Below are positions 1 to 6,250 of a stretch of 8,987 bases of DNA, in pieces. Positions within the stretch are counted from its first letter, which is position 1, and each line of letters starts with the position of its first letter. This DNA comes from Lachnospiraceae bacterium. Lineage in GTDB: Bacteria; Bacillota; Clostridia; Lachnospirales; Lachnospiraceae. The notes beneath the pieces were generated by a model that saw only the letters and a program-made list of their open reading frames with translations, did no database searches and had not been told where the DNA came from. Location of the stretch: assembly GCA_024691145.1 (NCBI GenBank), contig JAILNW010000367.1:1-8987 (forward strand), in the 5' to 3' direction. Both the position numbers and the translations under genes were made by a program.

Positions 1-161
1 CTTTAATATTGTCATGTTTGAAAATTGAGATTGTGAAATTACCTCTTTTTACTGAAATAATTATTTGCATAGTGGTTTTATGTATAATAAAAAGAAAAAG
101 TATTTCAAAGTTTCACAGGGCATTCATGGAAGGATATAATAGTGCCAGAAATAATAAATAG
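1..161 (+). CDS. C-terminal tail of an unidentified membrane protein (partial, 5' end outside window)
   Basis: An open frame enters from the left edge (codons in phase from base 3) and ends at TAG 159-161, giving about 52 residues. It reads as a short soluble stretch, a hydrophobic run (LPLFTEIIICIVVLCII) that looks like a final membrane helix, and then a basic tail starting KRKSISKF. No in-frame start fits, so this is the end of a longer gene. Support that it is real: the positive-inside pattern after the helix, and a rho-independent terminator beginning 20 bases after the stop. The family is not recognisable from this fragment, and the function is unknown. It is too short to rule out a chance open frame. 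Confidence 0.5.
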   Translation, partial: LILSCLKIEIVKLPLFTEIIICIVVLCIIKRKSISKFHRAFMEGYNSARNNK

Positions 162-180
162 CGTAAAAGATTATTATAAA

Positions 181-214
181 GTGTCTTTGCTTAAATAAGC
201 AGAGGCATTTTTTT
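181..214 (+). terminator. Rho-independent terminator of the gene entering from the left
   Basis: Left arm GTGTCTTTGCTT (181-192) pairs with AAGCAGAGGCAT (197-208) across a 4-base loop, a 12-pair stem with three G-T wobbles. It is followed by seven T (208-214). It lies 20 bases after the stop at 161, so it should end the upstream transcript. Confidence 0.85.
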
Positions 215-215
215 G

Positions 216-244
216 TTGCCAATACAAAATAATAATAGTATAAT
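216..244 (+). promoter_or_regulatory. Sigma-A-type promoter for the MBL lipoprotein-era-recO run
   Basis: TTGCCA (216-221) and a perfect TATAAT (239-244) are separated by 17 bases, the ideal vegetative spacing. The -35 box starts two bases after the T-tract of the preceding terminator. Transcription would start near 251, leaving a leader of about 40 bases before the start codon at 294. No terminator is visible before recO ends, so this promoter may serve all three genes. Confidence 0.8.
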
Positions 245-293
245 ATATAATAATTGGTTACTCATTAAAGTTGATGTAAGAAAGGGGATATTA

Positions 294-1121
294 ATGAAGA
301 AGTTTTTTTGTTTATTAAGTTTATTAGCAGTTGTTTTATTAACATCTTGTGATGAGAAGGGGAATAATAGTAATGCTGGCATGAAGGTTTATTTCCTTAA
401 CGTTGGAAAGGCAGATTGTATAGTAGCAATGCTGGACGATATGGTTATTATGAATGATACAGGGGATTCAGATTGCTATGCTATGATTAAGTCATTTCTT
501 GAGGAACATGAGATTTCTAAGATTGATTATCTTATTTTAAGCCATTATGATGCAGATCATATTGCAAATGCTGATAATCTTCTAAAGGATTTTGAGATAG
601 GTCAGATTTATGGACCGGATTATGTAAGGGATTCTAATCATTATAGAAAACTTGTGGAAAAGGCAGAGGAAAAGGGCGTTGAATTCACAAAGTTATCTTG
701 TGATGATGATGATTATACATTTGAAAATGGTAATGCCATGATATGGATTAATGTGCCTAATGAGGAGACATATAAATCAGATGATGACTATTCATTAATT
801 ACAAGTTTGTATTATGACAAGACTAAGGTACTTTTAATGGGAGATTGCAATAAATCAAGAACTATAGAATTTAACAACATAATAAATGATACTTACAATC
901 TTATAAAACTCCCACATCATGGAGAATATAATAAGGGAGAAATTGATCTTGTTGATAAGGCAGATAATGACTCTTATTATGTTGTTTCAACAGGAAGCAG
1001 TGATCTTGTTGAGACAAAGTTAATGACTCTTATTGAAAATAATGATATGGATGTTTATTATACATATGATGGAACTATATGTTTTGAATCAGATGGAGTT
1101 GAGTGCAGTATTTCTCAATAA
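294..1121 (+). CDS. Exported ComEC/Rec2-like metallo-beta-lactamase-fold lipoprotein
   Basis: 275 residues. Residues 1-19 are a lipoprotein signal peptide (MKK, a hydrophobic core, lipobox LTSC with the lipidated Cys at 19), so the protein should be anchored outside the membrane. The rest resembles the soluble metallo-beta-lactamase domain of ComEC/Rec2 proteins: FLNVGKADC near residue 34, the metal-binding SHYDADH at 83-89, LMGD at 181-184 and LPHHG at 206-210. These residues suggest a two-metal hydrolase; the family includes nucleases and phosphodiesterases, but the substrate cannot be read here. There are no channel-forming membrane segments, so it is a stand-alone domain and not ComEC itself. 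ATG 294 is chosen because AAAGGGG lies just upstream and it begins the signal peptide; a TTG at 213 would add 27 unlikely residues and lies inside the terminator and upstream of the promoter. era follows after 33 bases without a terminator, suggesting co-transcription. Confidence 0.85.
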   Translation: MKKFFCLLSLLAVVLLTSCDEKGNNSNAGMKVYFLNVGKADCIVAMLDDMVIMNDTGDSDCYAMIKSFLEEHEISKIDYLILSHYDADHIANADNLLKDFEIGQIYGPDYVRDSNHYRKLVEKAEEKGVEFTKLSCDDDDYTFENGNAMIWINVPNEETYKSDDDYSLITSLYYDKTKVLLMGDCNKSRTIEFNNIINDTYNLIKLPHHGEYNKGEIDLVDKADNDSYYVVSTGSSDLVETKLMTLIENNDMDVYYTYDGTICFESDGVECSISQ

Positions 1122-1138
1122 GAAATTACATTATATAT

Positions 1139-1145
1139 AGAAGGA
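1139..1145 (+). promoter_or_regulatory. Ribosome binding site that sets the era start
   Basis: AGAAGGA lies 9 bases before ATG 1155. The in-frame TTG at 1146 touches it directly and cannot use it, so translation should start at 1155. Confidence 0.75.
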
Positions 1146-1154
1146 TTGAATACG

Positions 1155-2048
1155 ATGGACAATAAAAAAACAGGATTCGTGGCACTTATAGGAAGACCTA
1201 ATGTTGGAAAGTCTACTCTAATGAACCACATAATAGGACAGAAGATAGCAATTACATCTAATAAGCCACAAACCACAAGAAACCGTATACAGACAGTATA
1301 TACAGAGGACAGGGGACAGCTGATATTTTTAGACACCCCTGGTATTCATAAAGCAAAGAATAAACTTGGAAAATATATGGTAGGTGTAGCAAAGAATACT
1401 TTAGGTGAAGTTGATGTTATACTTTATCTTATTGAGCCTTCTGCATTTATCGGAGGAGGAGACCGACACATACTGGAAGTTCTTCAGAAAGTAAAGACAC
1501 CAGTTGTACTTGTAATTAATAAGATAGATACAGTGCCTAAGGAAGATTTGCTTAAAGTAATTGATACCTTCAGAAAAGAATATGATTTTTGTGATATTGT
1601 TCCAGTATCAGCGTTAAAGGGCGATAATAAGGAAGAACTTATAGACGTATTGTTTAAATATATGAAGTATGGTCCTATGTTTTATGATGAGGACACAGTA
1701 ACGGACCAACCTATGAGACAGATTGTTGCTGAACTTATAAGGGAAAAAGCATTAAGGCTTTTAAGTGAAGAGATTCCACATGGCATTGCAGTAAGTGTTG
1801 ATACTATGAAGGAAAGAACAAATGGTGAAATCTGGGACATTAATGCAACCATTGTTTGTGAAAGAGACAGCCACAAGGGCATAATTATTGGAAAAGGCGG
1901 AGAGATGCTTAAGAAGATAGGTACTGATGCCAGAGCTGATATTGAGGATATGCTTATGTCGAAGGTTAATCTTAAACTCTGGGTAAAGGTTAAGAAGGAC
2001 TGGAGAGACAGCGACTTTATGCTTAATAATTATGGATATAAAGAATAA
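1155..2048 (+). CDS. era: GTPase Era
   Basis: Era is a GTP-binding protein that binds 16S rRNA near its 3' end and helps mature and assemble the 30S subunit, at the membrane or in the cytoplasm. 297 residues, normal for the family. The N-terminal GTPase domain shows G1 GRPNVGKST (13-21), the switch I TT in NKPQTTRNR (about 36-44), G3 DTPG (60-63), G4 NKID (122-125) and G5 SAL. The C-terminal RNA-binding KH domain carries GKGGEMLKKIG, followed by LWVKVKKDWR and the family's typical ending near LNNYGY. The gene is complete, with no missing motif. recO follows after 20 bases, the arrangement common in Firmicutes. Expression probably comes from the promoter at 216-244 by read-through from the lipoprotein gene. 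Confidence 0.98.
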   Translation: MDNKKTGFVALIGRPNVGKSTLMNHIIGQKIAITSNKPQTTRNRIQTVYTEDRGQLIFLDTPGIHKAKNKLGKYMVGVAKNTLGEVDVILYLIEPSAFIGGGDRHILEVLQKVKTPVVLVINKIDTVPKEDLLKVIDTFRKEYDFCDIVPVSALKGDNKEELIDVLFKYMKYGPMFYDEDTVTDQPMRQIVAELIREKALRLLSEEIPHGIAVSVDTMKERTNGEIWDINATIVCERDSHKGIIIGKGGEMLKKIGTDARADIEDMLMSKVNLKLWVKVKKDWRDSDFMLNNYGYKE

Positions 2049-2068
2049 TCATTTTTAGGTGATGTTTA

Positions 2069-2812
2069 ATGAATGGACAGGTTACTCTTACAGGAATGGT
2101 TATAAATGCCATGAATGTGGGGGAATATGATAAGAGAATTTCTATATTAACTGCTGAAAGAGGCAAAATATCTGCCTTTGCTAAAGGTGCAAGAAGACAG
2201 AATAATTCGCTGATGGCAGCAGTTATGCCATTTTCTTTTGGAAAGTTTACATTCTATGAAGGAAGAACCTCTTATAATCTGGTACAGGCTGAGATATCTA
2301 ATTATTTTATGGAAATAAGACAGGATATTGAAAAAGTATCATATGGCATGTATTTTCTTGAACTCAGTGATTATTACACAAAAGAAAATAATGATGAAAA
2401 AGAGGTTTTAAAACTCCTTTATCAGTCTCTTAAGGCACTGCTTAGTGAGGCAATTCCTGATACACTTGTTAAATCAGTGTTTGAGATAAAAATTGTAGCT
2501 CTAAATGGTGAGATATCTCATATGAATGAGTGCTGTATATGCCATAGCCATGAGGCAATTGTTGGAATACTGCCAAATGATGGTGTTGTTGTTTGCAACA
2601 ATTGCATTAATCAGGTAAATAATGTTCATAAAGTAAGCAGTTCAGCTATATATACACTGCAGTTTATTATATATAGCAAAGTTGAAAAACTTTATACATT
2701 TACGGTTACTGATATGGTATTAGATGAGATAAAGAGATTTTCAAAGATATATATTCACAAAGTGACAGGAAAGAAACTTAAATCAGAGGAAATGTTAGAA
2801 ATGTTTTCATAA
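2069..2812 (+). CDS. recO: DNA repair and recombination mediator RecO
   Basis: RecO works with RecR (and RecF) to load RecA onto single-stranded DNA coated by SSB, in recombinational repair. 247 residues, the usual size. The N-terminal OB-fold region begins with the typical pattern of a short strand, GMV...NVGEYDKRISILTAERGKISAFAKGARR (about 9-43), then a helical domain. A zinc finger sits at about 155-179 with C155-x2-C158 and C176-x2-C179; an extra Cys (156) lies inside the first pair. The start at 2069 follows AGGTGA by 6 bases. It sits 20 bases after era, so the two are likely co-transcribed. No hairpin terminator follows; instead a promoter for the next gene begins 7 bases after the stop codon. 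Confidence 0.95.
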   Translation: MNGQVTLTGMVINAMNVGEYDKRISILTAERGKISAFAKGARRQNNSLMAAVMPFSFGKFTFYEGRTSYNLVQAEISNYFMEIRQDIEKVSYGMYFLELSDYYTKENNDEKEVLKLLYQSLKALLSEAIPDTLVKSVFEIKIVALNGEISHMNECCICHSHEAIVGILPNDGVVVCNNCINQVNNVHKVSSSAIYTLQFIIYSKVEKLYTFTVTDMVLDEIKRFSKIYIHKVTGKKLKSEEMLEMFS

Positions 2813-2819
2813 ATATATG

Positions 2820-2848
2820 TTGCAATTAATTTTGTTACGTTGTAAAAT
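2820..2848 (+). promoter_or_regulatory. Sigma-A-type promoter upstream of the second lipoprotein and glyS
   Basis: TTGCAA (2820-2825), a 17-base spacer and TAAAAT (2843-2848) form a good vegetative promoter just after the recO stop. The transcript would start near 2855, about 90 bases before the lipoprotein start at 2945. glyS has no clear promoter of its own in the 37-base gap before it, so this one may serve both genes. Confidence 0.65.
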
Positions 2849-2944
2849 TGATATTGAATAGGGCTCATGAATCATGGTATATGGAAAATTTATCCATTTA
2901 TCTCGTTCTGTTTGAAAGATAATATTGGAAGGGAAAGAATTTAT

Positions 2945-3568
2945 ATGAAAAAAAGATATTTATTTACTACAGTTACTTTAGCAGCATTTATGCTATGTGC
3001 ATGTGGTCATGAAGAAGTTGGATTAACAAAGGAAAATATTACTACAAAGGATGAGATAGTTTTTAATGTTGGCGGGACAATTCAGGCAACTATGATAGAT
3101 GAGTTTGACAAAGATTATTATGATGTTGATGAACTTACAGAATTTATTAATAAAGACTTGGAAACATTTAATTCAGAGAAGGAGACTACTATAAAGCTTG
3201 ATTTTGCAGTTAAGAAGAGTAATAAGGTATATACTGTTTTTGATTTTGGCGGTTCAAGTGACTTTGAGTCATATACAGGTGCAAAGACTGAAGTTCTTGA
3301 CAGCAGTGCAGCCAAGAAGTCTGATTTGGTTCCTGACAGTCTTGAAAAGTATGGAAAGAGCAAGACTAAGAAAAAGGATAAGGTAATTAAAAGCAAGTAT
3401 AAAACAGCTGTAATTGATCTTTCTGGCTGTGAGATATATGATAAGGATATTAATGTTACTGTAGCAGGTGATATTGAATTTTCTTCAAATGTTAAGAAAG
3501 TTGATGATAATACAGCTACTATTTCAAGTAAAGATAAAGTTGGGGTTATTGTATATAAACCTTATTAA
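2945..3568 (+). CDS. Predicted lipoprotein of unknown function
   Basis: 207 residues, not recognised as a named family. Residues 1-20 form a lipoprotein signal peptide (MKKR, a hydrophobic stretch, lipobox LCAC with the lipidated Cys at 20), so the mature protein should sit on the outer face of the membrane. The remainder is polar and rich in Lys, Asp and Ser, with predicted beta character, a lysine-rich stretch (KSKTKKKDKVIKSKYK, about 140-155), and a C-terminal strand ending GVIVYKPY. No catalytic motif is visible. ATG 2945 is preferred: GGAAGGGA lies 10 bases upstream and the signal peptide begins there; an in-frame ATG at 2867 lacks a ribosome binding site and would bury the signal. It lies between recO and glyS with its own promoter and no terminator before glyS. 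Confidence 0.85.
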   Translation: MKKRYLFTTVTLAAFMLCACGHEEVGLTKENITTKDEIVFNVGGTIQATMIDEFDKDYYDVDELTEFINKDLETFNSEKETTIKLDFAVKKSNKVYTVFDFGGSSDFESYTGAKTEVLDSSAAKKSDLVPDSLEKYGKSKTKKKDKVIKSKYKTAVIDLSGCEIYDKDINVTVAGDIEFSSNVKKVDDNTATISSKDKVGVIVYKPY

Positions 3569-3593
3569 GATAAATTAATCAATATAAATAAAT

Positions 3594-3598
3594 GGAGG
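3594..3598 (+). promoter_or_regulatory. Ribosome binding site supporting a GTG start for glyS
   Basis: GGAGG ends 7 bases before GTG 3606 but 19 bases before the first in-frame ATG (3618). This favours the GTG as the true start. Confidence 0.75.
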
Positions 3599-3605
3599 AA
3601 TCGTC

Positions 3606-4994
3606 GTGGAAAAGACAATGGAAAAGATTACAGCATTAGCTAAGGCAAGAGGTTTTGTATATCCGGGTTCTGAGATATATGGCGGACTTGCTAATACATG
3701 GGATTATGGTAATCTTGGTGTAGAACTTAAGAATAATGTAAAGAAAGCATGGTGGAAGAAGTTTATTCAGGAGAATCAGTATAACGTAGGTGTTGACTGT
3801 GCTATCCTTATGAACCCTCAGACATGGGTTGCATCTGGACATCTTGGAAGCTTCTCAGATCCTTTAATGGACTGTAAAGAGTGCCATGAGAGATTCAGGG
3901 CAGATAAACTTATAGAAGATTATATGGCTGATAATGGAATTATTATAGAAGGTTCAGTTGATGCCTGGTCTAATGATGAGATGGCAGATTATATTGAAAA
4001 GAATGATATAAAGTGTCCTTCATGTGGAAAGCACAATTTTACTGATATTCGTCAGTTTAACCTTATGTTTAAGACATTCCAGGGTGTTACTGAGGATGCC
4101 AAGAACGTAGTTTACCTTAGACCAGAGACTGCACAGGGTATATTCGTAAACTTTAAAAATGTTCAGAGAACTTCAAGAAAGAAGATACCTTTTGGTATTG
4201 GACAGATTGGTAAGTCATTTAGAAATGAAATTACACCTGGTAACTTTACTTTCAGAACAAGAGAATTTGAGCAGATGGAACTTGAGTTCTTCTGTGAGCC
4301 TGATACAGACCTTGAGTGGTTTGCTTACTGGAAGCAGTTCTGTATTTCATGGCTTAAGGATCTTGGCATGAAGGAAGAAGAGATGAGAGTAAGAGATCAT
4401 GACCAGGCAGAGTTATCATTCTATAGTAAAGCAACTACAGATATTGAGTTCTTATTCCCATTTGGATGGGGCGAACTTTGGGGTATTGCTGACAGAACTG
4501 ATTATGATTTAACTCAGCATCAGAATGTATCTAAAGAAGATATGTCTTATTTTGATGATGAGAAGAAAGAAAAGTATATTCCTTATGTTATCGAGCCTTC
4601 TCTTGGTGCAGACAGAGTTACACTTGCATTTTTATGTGGTGCTTATGACGAAGAGGAACTTGAAGGCGGAGATGTAAGAACTGTTCTTCATTTCCATCCA
4701 GCACTTGCTCCTGTTAAGGTTGGTGTTCTTCCTTTATCTAAGAAGCTTGGCGAAGGTGCAGAGAAGATTTATGCAGAGTTATCTAAGTATTATAACTGTG
4801 AGTATGATGACAGAGGTAACATCGGTAAGAGATATAGAAGACAGGATGAGATTGGTACTCCTTTCTGTATTACATATGATTTTGAGTCTGAAGAAGACGG
4901 CTGTGTAACTGTAAGAGACAGAGACACTATGGAACAGGAAAGAGTTAAGATCGCAGATCTTAAGGCATACTTTGAGAAGAAGTTTGAGTTTTAA
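3606..4994 (+). CDS. glyS: Glycyl-tRNA synthetase, single-chain (dimeric) type
   Basis: Charges tRNA-Gly with glycine using ATP. 462 residues, the size of the alpha2 class II enzyme (as in Thermus and many Gram-positives) rather than the alpha2beta2 form. Visible elements: ARGFVYPGSEIYGG near the N-terminus; two CxxC pairs (C90/C93 and C137/C140) likely to bind zinc in the insertion; RPETAQGIFVNF (172-183); motif 2 around FRNE (205-208) with FRTREFEQMELEFF (216-229); GELWGIADRTDYDL (289-302); motif 3 EPSLGADR (330-337); and an anticodon-binding domain from about 364 to the end. The symbol glyS is used by many annotators for this type (also glyQS). The gap before the gene is only 37 bases, so no T-box leader fits there. 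A strong terminator follows. Confidence 0.97.
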   Translation: MEKTMEKITALAKARGFVYPGSEIYGGLANTWDYGNLGVELKNNVKKAWWKKFIQENQYNVGVDCAILMNPQTWVASGHLGSFSDPLMDCKECHERFRADKLIEDYMADNGIIIEGSVDAWSNDEMADYIEKNDIKCPSCGKHNFTDIRQFNLMFKTFQGVTEDAKNVVYLRPETAQGIFVNFKNVQRTSRKKIPFGIGQIGKSFRNEITPGNFTFRTREFEQMELEFFCEPDTDLEWFAYWKQFCISWLKDLGMKEEEMRVRDHDQAELSFYSKATTDIEFLFPFGWGELWGIADRTDYDLTQHQNVSKEDMSYFDDEKKEKYIPYVIEPSLGADRVTLAFLCGAYDEEELEGGDVRTVLHFHPALAPVKVGVLPLSKKLGEGAEKIYAELSKYYNCEYDDRGNIGKRYRRQDEIGTPFCITYDFESEEDGCVTVRDRDTMEQERVKIADLKAYFEKKFEF

Positions 4995-5004
4995 TATGAT
5001 TATT

Positions 5005-5041
5005 AGGCATCTTCCTTAGTTTTTGAGGAAGATGCCTTTTT
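5005..5041 (+). terminator. Rho-independent terminator after glyS
   Basis: A perfect 12-pair stem, AGGCATCTTCCT (5005-5016) with AGGAAGATGCCT (5026-5037), has a 9-base loop and a T run (5037-5041). It starts 10 bases after the glyS stop codon. Confidence 0.95.
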
Positions 5042-5048
5042 ATATAAT
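5021..5048 (+). promoter_or_regulatory. Weak candidate promoter for the zinc-ribbon cluster
   Basis: A perfect TATAAT (5043-5048) sits 34 bases before the zinc-ribbon start, directly after the glyS terminator. The best -35 (TTTTGA, 5021-5026, 16-base spacer) matches poorly, and the area is AT-rich, so the -10 could be chance. A promoter is expected here because the strong terminator isolates the cluster from glyS. Confidence 0.3.
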
Positions 5049-5081
5049 AATATATTTTGAAGTGAGAAAGGAAGTAAAATT

Positions 5082-5291
5082 ATGATTTGTCCAAAATGTA
5101 ACAATGAAAATTGTCAGATAGTAACAGATGTATCAACAAAGGGAAAGGATTTTTCTGCAGGTAAGGGTTGCTGTGGAGCTCTTTGTTTTGGTCCGATAGG
5201 CATATTATGTGGTACTTGTGGAAAGGGAAGACAGACAGTTACAACAAATTACTGGATTTGCCAGGACTGTGGAAATAAGTTTAAAGCGTAA
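5082..5291 (+). CDS. Cysteine-rich zinc-ribbon miniprotein
   Basis: 69 residues with ten cysteines. The ends carry a split zinc ribbon: CPKC (3-6) and CQDC followed by GNKFKA (60-63), each C-x2-C, a layout used to bind one zinc. Between them is a small Gly/Cys-rich, hydrophobic segment (about 27-48, with C30, C31, C35, C43 and C46), short for a membrane helix but able to form a membrane-associated hairpin, as in LITAF-like zinc ribbons. Similar short Firmicute proteins exist with unknown roles. The start follows GAAAGGAAG by a normal distance. The next gene begins 2 bases after the stop, so translation is probably coupled. Function unknown; zinc or membrane binding is inference from the cysteine layout. 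Confidence 0.8.
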   Translation: MICPKCNNENCQIVTDVSTKGKDFSAGKGCCGALCFGPIGILCGTCGKGRQTVTTNYWICQDCGNKFKA

Positions 5292-5293
5292 TT

Positions 5294-5647
5294 ATGGAAA
5301 AGAAAGATGTTTTGTGGATTAAATCAATGGAATATTGTGAGAAGTACTGTAAGTGCCATCAGATGCCAGAGAGAAGTTTCTTTGTGGGAGGTTATCAATT
5401 TCCATTATGTGCAAGATGTACAGGTATATTGGTAGGTCACATAATAGGACTTATTTTGTTACCTATACATGTATTTGGTCTTATATGGGGACTATTAATG
5501 ATTCCCATGGTATTAGACGGAGGAATTCAGTATTTAACATCATACAGGTCTAATAATATAAGAAGGTTTTTAACTGGATTATTATATGGTGTTTCATTTA
5601 TTTCGTTTATACATTCGCTTTTCCATTTTATAAAGGGAATGATATAG
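5294..5647 (+). CDS. DUF2085-type small membrane protein
   Basis: 117 residues. The N-terminal part holds C-H-x2-PERSFF (21-30) and PLCARCTG (37-44), the Cys-rich signature I associate with DUF2085 proteins, then hydrophobic stretches at about 44-60, 61-79 and 93-115 for two or three membrane helices, with LDGGIQ between. The cysteines could bind metal at the membrane surface, but no function is established. ATG 5294 lacks a strong ribosome binding site and lies 2 bases after the zinc-ribbon stop, which suggests translational coupling; an in-frame ATG at 5327 is a possible shorter start. Grouping with a zinc-ribbon protein hints at a shared metal-linked role, which is inference. Confidence 0.8.
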   Translation: MEKKDVLWIKSMEYCEKYCKCHQMPERSFFVGGYQFPLCARCTGILVGHIIGLILLPIHVFGLIWGLLMIPMVLDGGIQYLTSYRSNNIRRFLTGLLYGVSFISFIHSLFHFIKGMI

Positions 5648-5659
5648 GGTGTTTAATGT

Positions 5660-5667
5660 AGAAAGGA
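5660..5667 (+). promoter_or_regulatory. Ribosome binding site that sets the start of the 160-residue hypothetical
   Basis: AGAAAGGA ends 8 bases before ATG 5676. The in-frame GTG at 5649 lies upstream of it, and the ATG at 5667 overlaps its last base, so neither can use it. Confidence 0.7.
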
Positions 5668-5675
5668 TGAAAAAT

Positions 5676-5705
5676 ATGAATGTTGAGAATATGAATGTTG
5701 AGAAT
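5676..5705 (+). repeat. Two perfect 15-base direct repeats at the start of the hypothetical gene
   Basis: ATGAATGTTGAGAAT occurs at 5676-5690 and again at 5691-5705, encoding MNVEN twice; a third ATG follows at 5706. The unit is a multiple of three, so copy changes keep the frame. Confidence 0.9.
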
Positions 5706-6158
5706 ATGATAGATATAAGTGAAAGTATTGATGATTATTCATATGATTCATTTATGTCAGCATGTTTTCAAAGTGCAAATAAGTTTTCTTTGTCTAGAGC
5801 AAGATGGACAACATCTACTTGTGATGAATTGGAATGTGATTTAAAAAAATGGCTAATAACAACGATAAAAACCTCTAAATGGTTTGGGTATGATTATACG
5901 ATATTTTCTGATGATGATGCTAATACTGAAATTGAGATAAATATTTATGAGGCTAATAATGAAACAAAAGAAATTATACTGAAATATACGAATAATATAT
6001 ATCTGGAAAAGTTGATTAACGGAGAGTTTGACGAGTGTCATCAAACGTTAGAAGATATATGTTTTTTTAGAGATACAAAATTGATTGTTGGAACCGTGTC
6101 ACATGAAAGAATGGTATGTATGTTACCTATTAATGATGCATTAAAAGAATTTATTTAA
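5676..6158 (+). CDS. Unrecognised acidic protein, 160 residues
   Basis: I do not recognise this protein. It has no signal peptide or membrane segment and is probably cytoplasmic. It is acidic and rich in Asp, Glu, Asn, Ile and Tyr, and begins with a duplicated five-residue unit (MNVEN twice). The middle (about 55-105) reads like alternating beta strands (WFGYDYTIF, TEIEINIYEA, EIILKY), followed by a helix and a C-terminal stretch with CMLPINDALKEF. The start is chosen from its ribosome binding site. It is third in a cluster after the zinc-ribbon and DUF2085 genes, 28 bases after the latter, and is followed by a terminator. Size and charge would fit a small accessory or immunity-type protein, but nothing in the sequence shows that. 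Confidence 0.7.
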   Translation: MNVENMNVENMIDISESIDDYSYDSFMSACFQSANKFSLSRARWTTSTCDELECDLKKWLITTIKTSKWFGYDYTIFSDDDANTEIEINIYEANNETKEIILKYTNNIYLEKLINGEFDECHQTLEDICFFRDTKLIVGTVSHERMVCMLPINDALKEFI

Positions 6159-6174
6159 AATTAGTAGTTAAATC

Positions 6175-6199
6175 AGGACGGCAATTGCCGTCCTTTTTT
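6175..6199 (+). terminator. Rho-independent terminator after the accessory cluster
   Basis: AGGACGGC (6175-6182) pairs perfectly with GCCGTCCT (6187-6194) around AATT, followed by six T (6194-6199). It starts 17 bases after the hypothetical gene's stop and separates that cluster from the spoVA genes. Confidence 0.92.
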
Positions 6200-6228
6200 G
6201 TATATTTTTCTTTAAATTGGTTATGATA
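6199..6228 (+). promoter_or_regulatory. Candidate forespore (sigma-G/F-like) promoter of spoVAA
   Basis: TGTATA (6199-6204) and TATGATA (6222-6228) are 17 bases apart. They resemble, imperfectly, the sigma-G boxes TGAATA and CATACTA (5 of 6 and 4 of 7 positions). spoVA operons are known to be expressed late in the forespore, so a promoter of this type is expected here; no good sigma-A promoter is seen in this gap. In AT-rich DNA the match is only suggestive. Confidence 0.3.
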
Positions 6229-6240
6229 ATTGTATGGATT

Positions 6241-6245
6241 GGAGG
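6241..6245 (+). promoter_or_regulatory. Ribosome binding site that sets the spoVAA start
   Basis: GGAGG ends 5 bases before ATG 6251. The in-frame TTG at 6230 lies upstream of this site, so the shorter start is preferred. Confidence 0.7.
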
Positions 6246-6250
6246 TTTGT

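Noticed and set aside
213..293. Upstream extension of the MBL lipoprotein gene from a TTG start
   Set aside because: It lies in the terminator T-tract and over the promoter, lacks a ribosome binding site and would hide the lipoprotein signal peptide.
2867..2944. Longer start (ATG 2867) for the second lipoprotein
   Set aside because: No ribosome binding site precedes it; the signal peptide and a good site fit ATG 2945.
3118..3396. Open frames on both strands inside the second lipoprotein gene
   Set aside because: They are shadows of the real frame, with no ribosome binding site and no family features.
4159..4908. Short + strand open frames within glyS
   Set aside because: They overlap an unambiguous glycyl-tRNA synthetase in another frame.
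6175..6194. Perfect 20-base palindrome considered as an operator
   Set aside because: The T run and position just after a stop codon make it an ordinary terminator hairpin.
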